Origin: Shouchella oshimensis
GTDB lineage: Bacteria > Bacillota > Bacilli > Bacillales > Bacillaceae_D
Length of the DNA stretch: 64,000 bases
Direction: 5' to 3'
Assembly: GCF_002019765.1 (NCBI RefSeq)
Contig: NZ_KV917380.1
Span: forward strand, 2,452,667-2,516,666
Below are positions 17,116 through 24,536 of this stretch, piece by piece. The number at the start of each line of letters is the position of its first letter. Position 1 is the stretch's first letter. The notes beneath the pieces were generated by a model. It saw only the letters and a program-made list of their open reading frames with translations, was not told where the DNA came from and did not search any database. Made by a program: the position numbers and the translations under genes.

Positions 17116-18125
17116 TCTTGCTCGTCCTCCTCTGCCTCTGGTGGAATGAGTTCGTTTGGAATATCAATACCTTGTTCAACAAAATAGCGATATGCTCCAA
17201 GATGAAGCGGAACCGATACACCAACTAATGCGGTTTCAAGCGTCATCTCTCGAGCTGAATTATGTACTTCATACATAGTCTCTAAATTTTCAAATAAAAT
17301 TTTCGTTAGTAAGTAGATTCGATCCGCATCTTGCTGCTTGTCAACGCCTAATACATTTGATTGAGCGATTGTATAAATTGGTTCCTCTTGTCGTGGATAC
17401 GTGCCTGCATCAATTTCATAACGAAAGAAAACAGGATACAGTTCATTAATGGAATCCAATTGTTCATCGGTTACATCTAAAACCGTGGCACGAACCCCAC
17501 TGGCATACATGTCTGTAATGGCAGTCACTGGCACACCTGCTGGTAAAGAGCCGCCATCTAAGCGCCCATCTCGCATGGATGATATTGTATCATCGTACCC
17601 AAGATAATCTGGTGATACATCCTCCACACTTAAACCAATCCCATTAATTAAAGCTCTTGTTGATTGCTCTGTCCCACTAGCTTGTGGACCAATTGAAAAA
17701 GAAGTTCCTTCAACATCTGAAATGGTACCGCTTTCAATTTTATTGTTCATTAAAACAAAGTGCTCCACGTTTGACCAAAGCATCGTAACGGTTCGCAAAT
17801 CTTCATATGCACTTCCTTCATAAATCCCCGTACCTCGATAAGCTTGATCTGCGATAAGACCTTGCAAAATGCCAAATTGCGCTTCTTCTTTACGAAGTAA
17901 ATCAATGTTTTCAACCGATCCTGCTGACGATTGCCCTGTTGCGCGTATGCCTTGATCAATCAATTCTTCTGTCCATAGATTTCCCATTCCTACACCGATT
18001 GGGTAATAGGTTCCACCTGTGGATGCTGTTGCAATGGAATAATAATGATTGTCTTCGTTTCCGCAAGCTGATAATACGACCGCAGTCGTTGCAAGTGCCA
18101 ACCCAAAAAGACTTTTTTTGCCCAT
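17112..18125 (-). CDS. TAXI-family TRAP transporter substrate-binding lipoprotein
   Basis: 337 residues starting MGKKSLFGLALATTAVVLSACGNED: a signal peptide with a lipobox (LSAC), so the mature protein is anchored by its Cys near residue 21. The mature part begins with YSIATASTGGTYYPIGVGMGNLW, the classic TAXI receptor opening, and contains ATGQSSAGSVENIDLLRKEEAQFGILQ. It delivers substrate to the fused permease encoded next. First gene of the six-gene operon, with AAAGGGGAGA before the ATG. TAXI receptors are known for glutamate and 2-oxoglutarate-like ligands among others; the ligand here is unproven. Confidence 0.9.
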   Translation of the reverse strand: MGKKSLFGLALATTAVVLSACGNEDNHYYSIATASTGGTYYPIGVGMGNLWTEELIDQGIRATGQSSAGSVENIDLLRKEEAQFGILQGLIADQAYRGTGIYEGSAYEDLRTVTMLWSNVEHFVLMNNKIESGTISDVEGTSFSIGPQASGTEQSTRALINGIGLSVEDVSPDYLGYDDTISSMRDGRLDGGSLPAGVPVTAITDMYASGVRATVLDVTDEQLDSINELYPVFFRYEIDAGTYPRQEEPIYTIAQSNVLGVDKQQDADRIYLLTKILFENLETMYEVHNSAREMTLETALVGVSVPLHLGAYRYFVEQGIDIPNELIPPEAEEDEQE

Positions 18126-18142
18126 TATACATCTCCCCTTTT

Positions 18143-18156
18143 ATGAAAGCGCTTTA
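18143..18156. promoter_or_regulatory. cre site (CcpA binding) in the TAXI operon leader
   Basis: TGAAAGCGCTTTAA matches the catabolite-responsive element TGWAARCGYTWNCW at 13 of 14 positions. It lies just downstream of the predicted -10 and upstream of the receptor start codon, a placement typical for CcpA repression. The 2-hydroxyacid operon should therefore be shut down on preferred sugars. Confidence 0.65.
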
Positions 18157-18159
18157 AAA

Positions 18160-18202
18160 AAGTTGTAAGGCAAGTATACAACTTATAAAAATACAAAATC
18201 AA
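18160..18202 (-). promoter_or_regulatory. TAXI operon promoter with overlapping inverted-repeat operator
   Basis: On the minus strand TTGATT (18202-18197), an 18-base spacer and TATACT (18178-18173) form a good sigma-A promoter. The inverted repeat AAGTTGTA-N9-TACAACTT (18160-18184) covers the -10. The TTGTA...TACAA core resembles operators of FadR-type GntR regulators, so the regulator encoded in this operon is the candidate binder. Confidence 0.6.
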
Positions 18203-18218
18203 GCCCTTTTTTTATTAC

Positions 18219-18255
18219 AAAAAAAACAGTGACCATCTATTAATTATGGTCACTG
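18219..18255 (-). terminator. Terminator downstream of fur
   Basis: On the minus strand CAGTGACCAT and ATGGTCACTG pair around a short AT-rich loop and are followed by TTTTTTTTG. It ends fur transcription before the TAXI operon promoter. Confidence 0.88.
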
Positions 18256-18317
18256 TCTACTATTTAATAAATAATCATTCTCAATTGAATAAAAATGAAA
18301 AACCGCTTATATTGCAG

Positions 18318-18803
18318 TTAGATATTCCCCGCTAAAGACGGATCTGCTTCTTCTTTAACAGCAGATTGTCCATGACATCGATGGCATATTCCATGAAAAG
18401 TAAGACGATGATCTTTTACTTTAAAGTGAAAATCTTTTTCTACAATCTTTTCTACTTCACTTAACAAATCTTCTTGTATTTCATCAACAGCACCACATTC
18501 AATACAAACAAGGTGATGGTGGGAGTGGTTAACGCCTTCTTTTCGTAAATCAAACCGTGAAACACCGTCTCCAAAGTTGATTTTATCGACTACTTTTAAT
18601 TCAGTTAATAATTCTAAGGTACGATAAACAGTAGCTAACCCAATTTCGGGAGCTTTTTCTTTTACAAGTAAATAAACATCCTCAGCACTCAAATGATCCT
18701 CTTCATGCTCCAGTAAAACCATCACAGTCGCTTCCCGCTGGGGCGTTAATTTATAGCTTTGAGCATGTAGTTGCTTCTTAATGCGCTCTAATCGATTTTC
18801 CAT
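18318..18803 (-). CDS. fur: Ferric uptake regulator Fur
   Basis: 161 residues with the N-terminal winged helix (LTPQREATVMVLLEHEEDHLSAEDVYLLVKEKAPEIGLATVYRTLELL) and the C-terminal dimerisation/metal domain with HSHHHLVCIECGAVDEI (first CxxC, structural zinc) and FHGICHRCHGQ (second CxxC). PerR and Zur are related, but the gene order with spoIIM and nudF matches fur in Bacillus, and a Fur box lies just upstream of its own start. It probably represses the siderophore operon at the left edge of the window when iron is sufficient. Confidence 0.9.
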   Translation of the reverse strand: MENRLERIKKQLHAQSYKLTPQREATVMVLLEHEEDHLSAEDVYLLVKEKAPEIGLATVYRTLELLTELKVVDKINFGDGVSRFDLRKEGVNHSHHHLVCIECGAVDEIQEDLLSEVEKIVEKDFHFKVKDHRLTFHGICHRCHGQSAVKEEADPSLAGNI

Positions 18804-18868
18804 AACAGCCTCCTCCGTCCAAGCGATCTAGTTTCTTTATTATAAAATGGAAGAAAACCGTTGTCAAT

Positions 18869-18883
18869 TGATAATTATTATAA
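18869..18883. promoter_or_regulatory. Fur box upstream of fur
   Basis: TGATAATTATTATAA matches the 7-1-7 Fur consensus except for one position. It lies about 65 bases upstream of the fur ATG, consistent with autoregulation. Confidence 0.7.
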
Positions 18884-18920
18884 ATTGAAAATGAATATTA
18901 ATTACTATTTTAGAATTGAT

Positions 18921-19562
18921 CTAAAATAGTGATAGTGTCCATTTCAACAATGATGGCGCCACATATGATTCAAAAAGTGCTGCAATAAAGGTTACGGCTA
19001 ATAAGCACACAATCGTTACGGTGTAACTGAGAAAATGAGGGAAAATAGGTTCATGAATTCCTTTCATAAACGTATGTTTAAACAATCGAATACAAAAACG
19101 AACGCTTAAACAACCAACAGCTATGAAAACAGGAATTAAAATGATGTTTTGCGGAAAGACCGTAACAAACGCAATAACAAATCCTTGAGCGCCCATTTGA
19201 TTAACGAGGAACCCAACGGTAAATCCAATGACAATTCCTTTCATAAACAACAAGATGAAAATAATAGGTAAACCAATCATAGAAATTCCTAATATCCAAA
19301 GAAGACCAATGTATTTACTATAATGCACAATGCTATTAACAAACAATTCATTTGCAGTTGCTTCAATGTGTCCGTTATTCATCTCATGAAAGAACTGGCT
19401 TAAATGCAAAAATAAATCGTGCCGCTGAGTTAGACTAATGCTATTAACAAGAAATGCTCCAAAGATAATCCCCATTAAAAACAAAATACTAACAAACAAA
19501 TAAACCGATTTCCTTTGTTTCATATGATTCATTAATTGTTGAAGCAATTCAATACGTTTCAT
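18921..19562 (-). CDS. spoIIM: Stage II sporulation protein M
   Basis: 213-residue integral membrane protein with about five hydrophobic helices. SpoIIM is part of the SpoIIDMP machine that thins peptidoglycan during engulfment of the forespore. The length and N-terminal organisation (short basic start, first helix SVYLFVSILFLMGIIFGAFLVNSI) fit the family, and the position between fur and nudF matches Bacillus gene order. It indicates a spore-forming host. A sigma-E promoter is expected but I did not identify one confidently. Confidence 0.85.
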   Translation of the reverse strand: MKRIELLQQLMNHMKQRKSVYLFVSILFLMGIIFGAFLVNSISLTQRHDLFLHLSQFFHEMNNGHIEATANELFVNSIVHYSKYIGLLWILGISMIGLPIIFILLFMKGIVIGFTVGFLVNQMGAQGFVIAFVTVFPQNIILIPVFIAVGCLSVRFCIRLFKHTFMKGIHEPIFPHFLSYTVTIVCLLAVTFIAALFESYVAPSLLKWTLSLF

Positions 19563-19618
19563 AGCCTGTCCCTCCTTTTTCCACTATATGTTGAAGGAAG
19601 GATGGCTATGTCTATTGT

Positions 19619-20155
19619 TTAGTTTTCTTTTAACTTTAAATATTGAATAGCATACATCGTTTTCGCATCGTGTATGCGCTGCTCTTTTATTAATTCTTCA
19701 CACTCAGCTAATGATTTCGTCACCACATGAACATACTCTCCGTCATCAAGCTGCTGTTCGCCTTCCTCTAAGCTCGACGCTTCATAAAGATAGACAATTT
19801 CGTCCGCAAACCCTGGCGACGTATAAAATGAAGCAATTTCCGTTAATCTCGCTGTACTATAACCCGTCTCCTCTTTCAGTTCACGATAAGCTGTTTTTAT
19901 CGGCTCTTCTCCTACTTCAATTTTCCCAGCAGGAATTTCAATAATCGGTTTCTCAAGTGCCTTTCGATACTGTTCGACGAGGACAAGTTTGTTCTCATCT
20001 GTAACTGCTATAATCGCTACAGCTCCTGGATGTTTAACGAGCTCTCTTTTCGCTCGTTCCCCATCTTCTCTTTCTATCGTCGCTATCGAAACATCAATAA
20101 TTTTTCCTTTATAAATTGATTCACTCTTAATTGTTCTTTCAGAAAAAGTTGTCAT
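19619..20155 (-). CDS. nudF: ADP-ribose pyrophosphatase, Nudix family
   Basis: About 178 residues. The Nudix box is complete: GKIEVGEEPIKTAYRELKEETGY (about residues 95-117) with the REXXEE core that binds Mg2+. The family hydrolyses ADP-ribose to AMP and ribose 5-phosphate. I chose the second ATG (20155, MTTFSERTIK) because AGGAG lies about 10 bases before it but only 1 base before the first ATG at 20164. The gene is divergent from the mciZ homologue, as in Bacillus. Confidence 0.88.
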   Translation of the reverse strand: MTTFSERTIKSESIYKGKIIDVSIATIEREDGERAKRELVKHPGAVAIIAVTDENKLVLVEQYRKALEKPIIEIPAGKIEVGEEPIKTAYRELKEETGYSTARLTEIASFYTSPGFADEIVYLYEASSLEEGEQQLDDGEYVHVVTKSLAECEELIKEQRIHDAKTMYAIQYLKLKEN

Positions 20156-20230
20156 GAAATGCATTCTCCTAACATGTCCTATGTATAAGCAGATTATTGT
20201 TTTCCTAAAATGATATGGAGGTGATTAGTC

Positions 20231-20395
20231 TTGAAAAAACACATTCAATCTAAGCAAGTTTATCTATCCGGCTCGAAAAACGATGTATTATTAGAACTTA
20301 AAAAAGCAGCATTGCATTATACGTTTGTACATGAATGGATTCGACTTGAACATGGATACCGTCACATAAAAAAAGGAGTCAAGCGAATTAAATAA
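20231..20395 (+). CDS. mciZ: MciZ-like inhibitor of Z-ring formation, with C-terminal extension
   Basis: A 54-codon gene starting with TTG 5 bases after TGGAGGTG, divergent from nudF. The protein begins MKKHIQSKQVYLSG and has YTFVHEWIRL around residues 30-39. These align with what I recall of Bacillus subtilis MciZ (40 residues, MKVHRMPKGVVLVG ... VKDWI), at Met-Lys-x-His, Lys8, Val10, Leu12, Gly14, Leu-Lys and the Val-x-x-Trp-Ile end. MciZ binds the C-terminal face of FtsZ and stops Z-ring assembly in the mother cell during sporulation. This version carries about 14 extra, mostly basic residues (RHIKKGVKRIK). Position beside nudF matches Bacillus. Confidence 0.75.
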   Translation: MKKHIQSKQVYLSGSKNDVLLELKKAALHYTFVHEWIRLEHGYRHIKKGVKRIK

Positions 20396-20397
20396 CA

Positions 20398-20919
20398 CTA
20401 GCTTGCAAACGCAGTAGAAATGCGCTCCATTAATAAATCTTGTGTGATCTCTCCAATTATAACATCTTGAATATGATAATTTGAATCTAAAAGGTAGGTC
20501 ATCGGTAAACGAGATGGCTCTACTTCTCGTATAAAAGCACCATCTTCATCAAACAGAACTGGTAGTGTCAACCCTATTTCTTCTATAAATTCCACTGGAT
20601 CCGATGCTCGATACTCTTTCGTGAGCATATTAACCGTCACAACGTCAACTGTATCGTTTGTATCATTAAACGCCATTAATTCAGGCATTTCTCTTACACA
20701 AGGCTCACACCATGACGCCCATACATTGAGGACAATGACATCATTTTGAAAATCTGCTAACGAAACAACGTCTCCACCGTCATTTTTCATACTTATATTA
20801 GGCATTCGATCACCAGTTTGTAATGGCCCAGATGTTGATTGACGATCAATGAGCACATACGCCGTTGCGGCTATAGCAAGCAATACCACAATAAGCGTTA
20901 TAATTCGTTTATATTTCAT
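20398..20919 (-). CDS. TlpA/ResA-like membrane-anchored thioredoxin-fold protein
   Basis: 173 residues: a basic N-terminus and one hydrophobic segment (about 6-24) anchor it, with the catalytic domain outside the membrane. The redox motif is VWASWCEPCVREMPEL (CEPC near residue 70), typical of TlpA/ResA/StoA thiol-disulfide oxidoreductases. Possible roles are cytochrome c maturation, spore cortex formation or general extracytoplasmic thiol reduction. No ccd or res genes are adjacent, so the partner is unknown. Its 3' end faces the mciZ homologue with a 2-base gap. Confidence 0.85.
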   Translation of the reverse strand: MKYKRIITLIVVLLAIAATAYVLIDRQSTSGPLQTGDRMPNISMKNDGGDVVSLADFQNDVIVLNVWASWCEPCVREMPELMAFNDTNDTVDVVTVNMLTKEYRASDPVEFIEEIGLTLPVLFDEDGAFIREVEPSRLPMTYLLDSNYHIQDVIIGEITQDLLMERISTAFAS

Positions 20920-21005
20920 ACGGACACCTCTTTTCGAGTTCTAGAAAGTCTGCTAAAATAAGCAAGTGTCGCACAAGCTTACTTTATTTAGAAGGGAATT
21001 GTGAA

Positions 21006-21839
21006 ATGACTTTACTAGAGGCAATCATATTAGGTCTAGTACAAGGAATAACGGAATTTTTACCGATTTCAAGTTCTGCTCACCTTATTCTTGTTCAATC
21101 CATGTTTAACATGACATTTGAAGGGCTCAGCTTTGAAATTTTACTGCATTTGGCTTCTGTATTAGCCGTTATTCTTTATTACCGTAAAGATATTTATGAG
21201 ATTATTAGAGGATTCTTTGCATTTTTCACTAACCGGACGCCCCAAAATCGCTCCATGTTTATGTTTGCGGTTTACCTGATTGTCGCGACAGGTATTACTG
21301 GTATTGCCGGTATTTTGTTTGAAGACTACATAGGCGAAACCTTTCGAGCACCGATTTTTATTGCCCTTGCGTTAGCGATTACGGGTCTATTTCTTATCAT
21401 TATAGAGCGTTTTGTCAAACTAGGGAACCGGACAGAGAAAGAAATGACCATTTGGGATTCGATCTTTGTTGGTCTTGGTCAATGTCTTGCCTTAATTCCA
21501 GGCTTATCGCGTTCAGGTACAACGCTCATTGTTGGAATGTTTGCCGGGCTTTCAAAAGAAACAGCAGTTCGATTTTCATTCCTTTTATCCATTCCTGTTA
21601 TTTTAGGTTCGTCAGTTCTAGCCATTCGTGATTTAACATCTGGAGAATTATTGGAACAAACGACTGTTACAGCTTTAGGACTCTCTTTTCTCGTTACATT
21701 TGTTGCTTCTTGGATTGGGATCGTCTTTTTCATTAATTTAGTCCGAAAAAGCAAGCTTGTCTATTTCGCTGTTTACTGTTTTGTCGTTGCAATCCTCGTA
21801 TTTATCTTCCGTGATTCATTAGGCACAACAGACATATAA
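21006..21839 (+). CDS. uppP: Undecaprenyl-diphosphate phosphatase
   Basis: 277-residue polytopic membrane protein of the BacA/UppP family, which recycles undecaprenyl pyrophosphate for cell-wall synthesis and gives some bacitracin resistance. Both signature regions are present: GITEFLPISSSAHLIL (residues 15-30) and ALIPGLSRSGTTL (about 162-174). The length matches the family. The ATG follows AAGGGAATT. Monocistronic, ended by a strong hairpin. Confidence 0.93.
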   Translation: MTLLEAIILGLVQGITEFLPISSSAHLILVQSMFNMTFEGLSFEILLHLASVLAVILYYRKDIYEIIRGFFAFFTNRTPQNRSMFMFAVYLIVATGITGIAGILFEDYIGETFRAPIFIALALAITGLFLIIIERFVKLGNRTEKEMTIWDSIFVGLGQCLALIPGLSRSGTTLIVGMFAGLSKETAVRFSFLLSIPVILGSSVLAIRDLTSGELLEQTTVTALGLSFLVTFVASWIGIVFFINLVRKSKLVYFAVYCFVVAILVFIFRDSLGTTDI

Positions 21840-21840
21840 A

Positions 21841-21864
21841 AAAGCGGCTTACGCCGCTTTTTTT
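21841..21864. terminator. Bidirectional terminator uppP / RuBisCO-like gene
   Basis: AAAGCGGC-TTAC-GCCGCTTT followed by TTTTT on plus and preceded by A-rich sequence that gives a T-run on minus. It lies between two convergent genes. Confidence 0.9.
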
Positions 21865-22984
21865 AATTTGAACCAATGGCACGAATAAACGCTTTTCCAC
21901 CTTCCTCTATACCGCCTGTATACCGATGAACGCTACCACCTAAATTAACAATAACTTCTTTTCCAAAATCATTCTTAACATTTTCAATTGTATTGAAGTC
22001 AATTCCCGCTGACGGAATCGGAAACGTTGCTTTCATTGTTAAGTCTTGTGTTAGTTGTTCTTTTACGTGCTGTGCTTCTTCATGATTAATACCCATGCGT
22101 CCATACGGGGAAGGAAATAGGACGGCATCAGCTCCAGCCATACGCATTAATTTGCCCAACAAAAGTCGTGAAGAAATTCCGTGTTGTTTAGAGCGAATCA
22201 TCATTCCTGCCAAAGAGGAATGAGCGAAGATCGGTACGTCTATTTCTTCATCCTCCCGTAATCCTTGAAGGACATCGATACCATAGGCAAACACATTTAG
22301 CAAAATGGCAGGAGCACCAAGTCCAATGGCTTCTTTTACTCTCTCTTTAAGCTCAAACGTCTTACCTGTCACATTTACCACATAAAGAGGTGTTCTCCCT
22401 GTTTTTTCTGCTGCTTCAGCAATCGCCGCTAAACCAACCGGCACCCGTTGTTCAAGTGGCGTCCAATCATGTTCAAACAAACGCTCATCATCTTGAATGA
22501 TATCAATTCCACCGTAACAATGACTAAGTACTTGTTCGTGAAATGAATCAACGGAACGACCAATGGCGCCTTTCGCTACACTCATGGCTAATGGCCGATT
22601 ATGTACATCAACTAGGTCCCTTATGCCCTCAATTCCAAGTCGAGGTCCTGGGAACAAACGCACAAGATCGTTTGAAAATTGAAGATCTATTAACTTGACA
22701 TTTGGTTCATATGAAAGCCTTCCGTACGTTGTCGTCAAAATAGAAGGAAAATCGGGAACTTCATACGCGACTGGGAATGATATAGTAACGATAAAACCTG
22801 GTCCATACGCCTCATCTTCTTTTATTGATACCACTTTTCCCTTATACGCTAAACTCTGTTCTTTCTCCGATTCGGGCATTTCCTGCCAAGGCTTTGCAGT
22901 CAAACCTGTTGCCATTCTTTCAGCTTTTAATTCAATATGCTCTTTCTCTTCTGTAACGTAGTAAACTGCCTCTATATGCGCCAA
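21863..22984 (-). CDS. RuBisCO-like protein with substituted active-site lysines
   Basis: 373 residues, RuBisCO large-chain-like (type IV). It aligns along its length with the 2,3-diketo-5-methylthiopentyl-1-phosphate enolase MtnW. From memory that family has FGKLS, PGPKFG, FKGVIG and IKDDE, the last containing the carbamylated Mg-binding lysine. Here the matching stretches are YGRLS (Arg89), PGPRLG (Arg115), AKGAIG (Lys138) and IQDDE (Gln164). Carbamylation at 164 is thus impossible and two other lysines are arginines. The TTG start at 22984 is 9 bases after GGGAGG; a longer frame begins at 23008. It has its own promoter and no mtn genes nearby, so a standard methionine-salvage role is unlikely. 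Function unknown. Confidence 0.8.
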   Translation of the reverse strand: MAHIEAVYYVTEEKEHIELKAERMATGLTAKPWQEMPESEKEQSLAYKGKVVSIKEDEAYGPGFIVTISFPVAYEVPDFPSILTTTYGRLSYEPNVKLIDLQFSNDLVRLFPGPRLGIEGIRDLVDVHNRPLAMSVAKGAIGRSVDSFHEQVLSHCYGGIDIIQDDERLFEHDWTPLEQRVPVGLAAIAEAAEKTGRTPLYVVNVTGKTFELKERVKEAIGLGAPAILLNVFAYGIDVLQGLREDEEIDVPIFAHSSLAGMMIRSKQHGISSRLLLGKLMRMAGADAVLFPSPYGRMGINHEEAQHVKEQLTQDLTMKATFPIPSAGIDFNTIENVKNDFGKEVIVNLGGSVHRYTGGIEEGGKAFIRAIGSN

Positions 22985-23020
22985 TTTCCTTATCCTCCCT
23001 CTAACCAAAAGATTAGCCTA

Positions 23021-23049
23021 ATCATCTAGAAAATCAGGCAAACTGTCAA
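23021..23049 (-). promoter_or_regulatory. Promoter of the RuBisCO-like gene
   Basis: On the minus strand TTGACA (23049-23044), 17-base spacer, GATGAT (23026-23021). The -35 is perfect and the -10 matches at 4 of 6 positions. It sits 37 bases upstream of the proposed TTG start, so the gene is probably expressed on its own. Confidence 0.5.
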
Positions 23050-23068
23050 GATTAAACGCCTACACCAC

Positions 23069-23635
23069 TTAATTAACTGAATTCTCAGCCTTTTGTTTCC
23101 GCTTTAAATAACGCTCTCTTCTTCGTTTCATCGCTTTTGTAATATAGCCACCTTTAAAATTACGCGGTTCAAATGAAACAATAAACGCAGCAGGCTCATA
23201 AGATGACACAACTTCGATAAATTCTTTTTCACGGTCTCTTCTTGCTGTGCAATCAAGTTGACAACGATTTGAATTCATTCCCTCTACATACGAACTCGAT
23301 ACACTGAATCCAAGTTCTCGTAAACGATCAATTAGAGGTTGATTTTTTTCTGGAATATTAACTTCTATACTCACATAGCCAATTGCTAATTTTTCTTCTA
23401 TTAAAGCACCTAAGAATAGTCCAATACCAAAGCCTAATGCATATGCCGCCATATTCCAATAATTTGATAAATCATTAAAGATAATAGCGATCGCAACGAC
23501 ATATATAGCACCTTCCAAAATGCCCATTCCAGCAGCACGGTGTTTCAATCCTTTTACCATCATAATTGTTCGTAATGTCAAAATCGGAACATAGATCAAT
23601 TGCGCAAAAAAGATTATTAAAGCCGTTACTAGCAA
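23069..23635 (-). CDS. UPF0316 membrane protein (YebE-like, DUF5698/DUF2179)
   Basis: 188 residues: three hydrophobic helices in the first half (DUF5698) and a soluble DUF2179 domain in the second ([45 protein letters not shown]...). It matches the UPF0316/YebE family found across Firmicutes. DUF2179 domains occur in membrane proteins and are suspected to bind ligands, but the role is not known. The basic tail ([16 protein letters not shown]) is typical. Monocistronic. Confidence 0.82.
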   Translation of the reverse strand: MLVTALIIFFAQLIYVPILTLRTIMMVKGLKHRAAGMGILEGAIYVVAIAIIFNDLSNYWNMAAYALGFGIGLFLGALIEEKLAIGYVSIEVNIPEKNQPLIDRLRELGFSVSSSYVEGMNSNRCQLDCTARRDREKEFIEVVSSYEPAAFIVSFEPRNFKGGYITKAMKRRRERYLKRKQKAENSVN

Positions 23636-23802
23636 AGCACTTCACTCCAATACAACAGTATCTATTGGACTCGATATGAACCCAATCTTTCCGTAGTTTA
23701 ACAGGTTCATTCTCATTACGCTAGAAAAAGTTTAGTGAACAACTTTTTTTGTTTTAACACGATAGAAAAACAATCCGTTGGACAGGTGAAGAATCCACTC
23801 CA

Positions 23803-23847
23803 CTTGAAAAAAACTGTAAGAGACGGCAACACCATCTCTTACAGTTT
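23803..23847 (-). terminator. Terminator of the PTS IIA gene
   Basis: On the minus strand the 13-base arms AAACTGTAAGAGA and TCTCTTACAGTTT pair around an 11-base loop, followed by TTTTTTTCAAG. It begins at the stop codon of the IIA gene. Confidence 0.9.
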
Positions 23848-24338
23848 TACTTCTTTGTTAGTTTTAAAAATGGGCTTTCATTTGCCACAACAGTGCCTTC
23901 TGCAATTTTTTCAATCGTAAACTGATCATGGTTTGTTACAACAATTGGTGTAATGGTGTTTGAAGCTTTTTCTTTAACAAGTTCAAGATCAAATTCAATT
24001 AGCACATCGCCAGCTTTTACTTTGTCACCTTCTTGAACATGAGCTGTAAAACCCTCTCCATTCATTGCGACTGTTTCAAGACCGATATGGACGAGTAGTT
24101 CTGCTCCATTCTCTGTTTCGATTCCAAATGCGTGCTTTGTAGGAAAGACTTGTACCACTTTACCCCCTATTGGCGCGACGACTTTGCCTTCTGTCGGCTG
24201 TATTGCTAAACCATCACCAATCATTTTTTCACCAAAAGTTGGATCTGGGACCTCCTCTATCGCAACAGCAGTTCCATTCATTGGTGCTACTAGTGTTTCC
24301 GGTTCAACCTGTTTCTTTCCAAAAAGTTTCTTTAACAT
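23847..24338 (-). CDS. crr: PTS glucose-type IIA protein (Crr-like)
   Basis: 163-residue stand-alone EIIA-Glc domain. The phosphorylated histidine lies in ELLVHIGLETVAMNGEGF (near residue 83), with the second histidine near KHAFGIE (residue 68). It accepts phosphate from HPr and passes it to a IIB domain of a sugar permease; in Bacillus some sugar permeases lack their own IIA and share such a protein. The cognate permease is not in this window. Start MLKKLFGKK follows a GGGAGTG-type ribosome binding site. Confidence 0.87.
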   Translation of the reverse strand: MLKKLFGKKQVEPETLVAPMNGTAVAIEEVPDPTFGEKMIGDGLAIQPTEGKVVAPIGGKVVQVFPTKHAFGIETENGAELLVHIGLETVAMNGEGFTAHVQEGDKVKAGDVLIEFDLELVKEKASNTITPIVVTNHDQFTIEKIAEGTVVANESPFLKLTKK

Positions 24339-24536
24339 TCATTCCACTCCCTTTATCAATGGGGCTTTCACCCTCATAAAATCGTATTTTACGTTGATTT
24401 AAGCAGTTATGTCAATCTATACTATTCCCGGTTTTTGCTACATTAAACAACCGGCTCAAGAAAGCGACATTGCTTCACGTTTGTAATTCTAGTGGTACGG
24501 GAATACACTAAGGTAAACCAATTATATCGTTGGAGG

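Noticed and set aside
18272-18288. Fur-box-like sequence (taatcattctcaattga) in the fur 3' region
   Set aside because: No gene starts near it in either direction; likely AT-rich chance resemblance.
23700-23725. ttcattctcatta, half-like Fur box near yebE
   Set aside because: Only one good half and no iron-related gene downstream.
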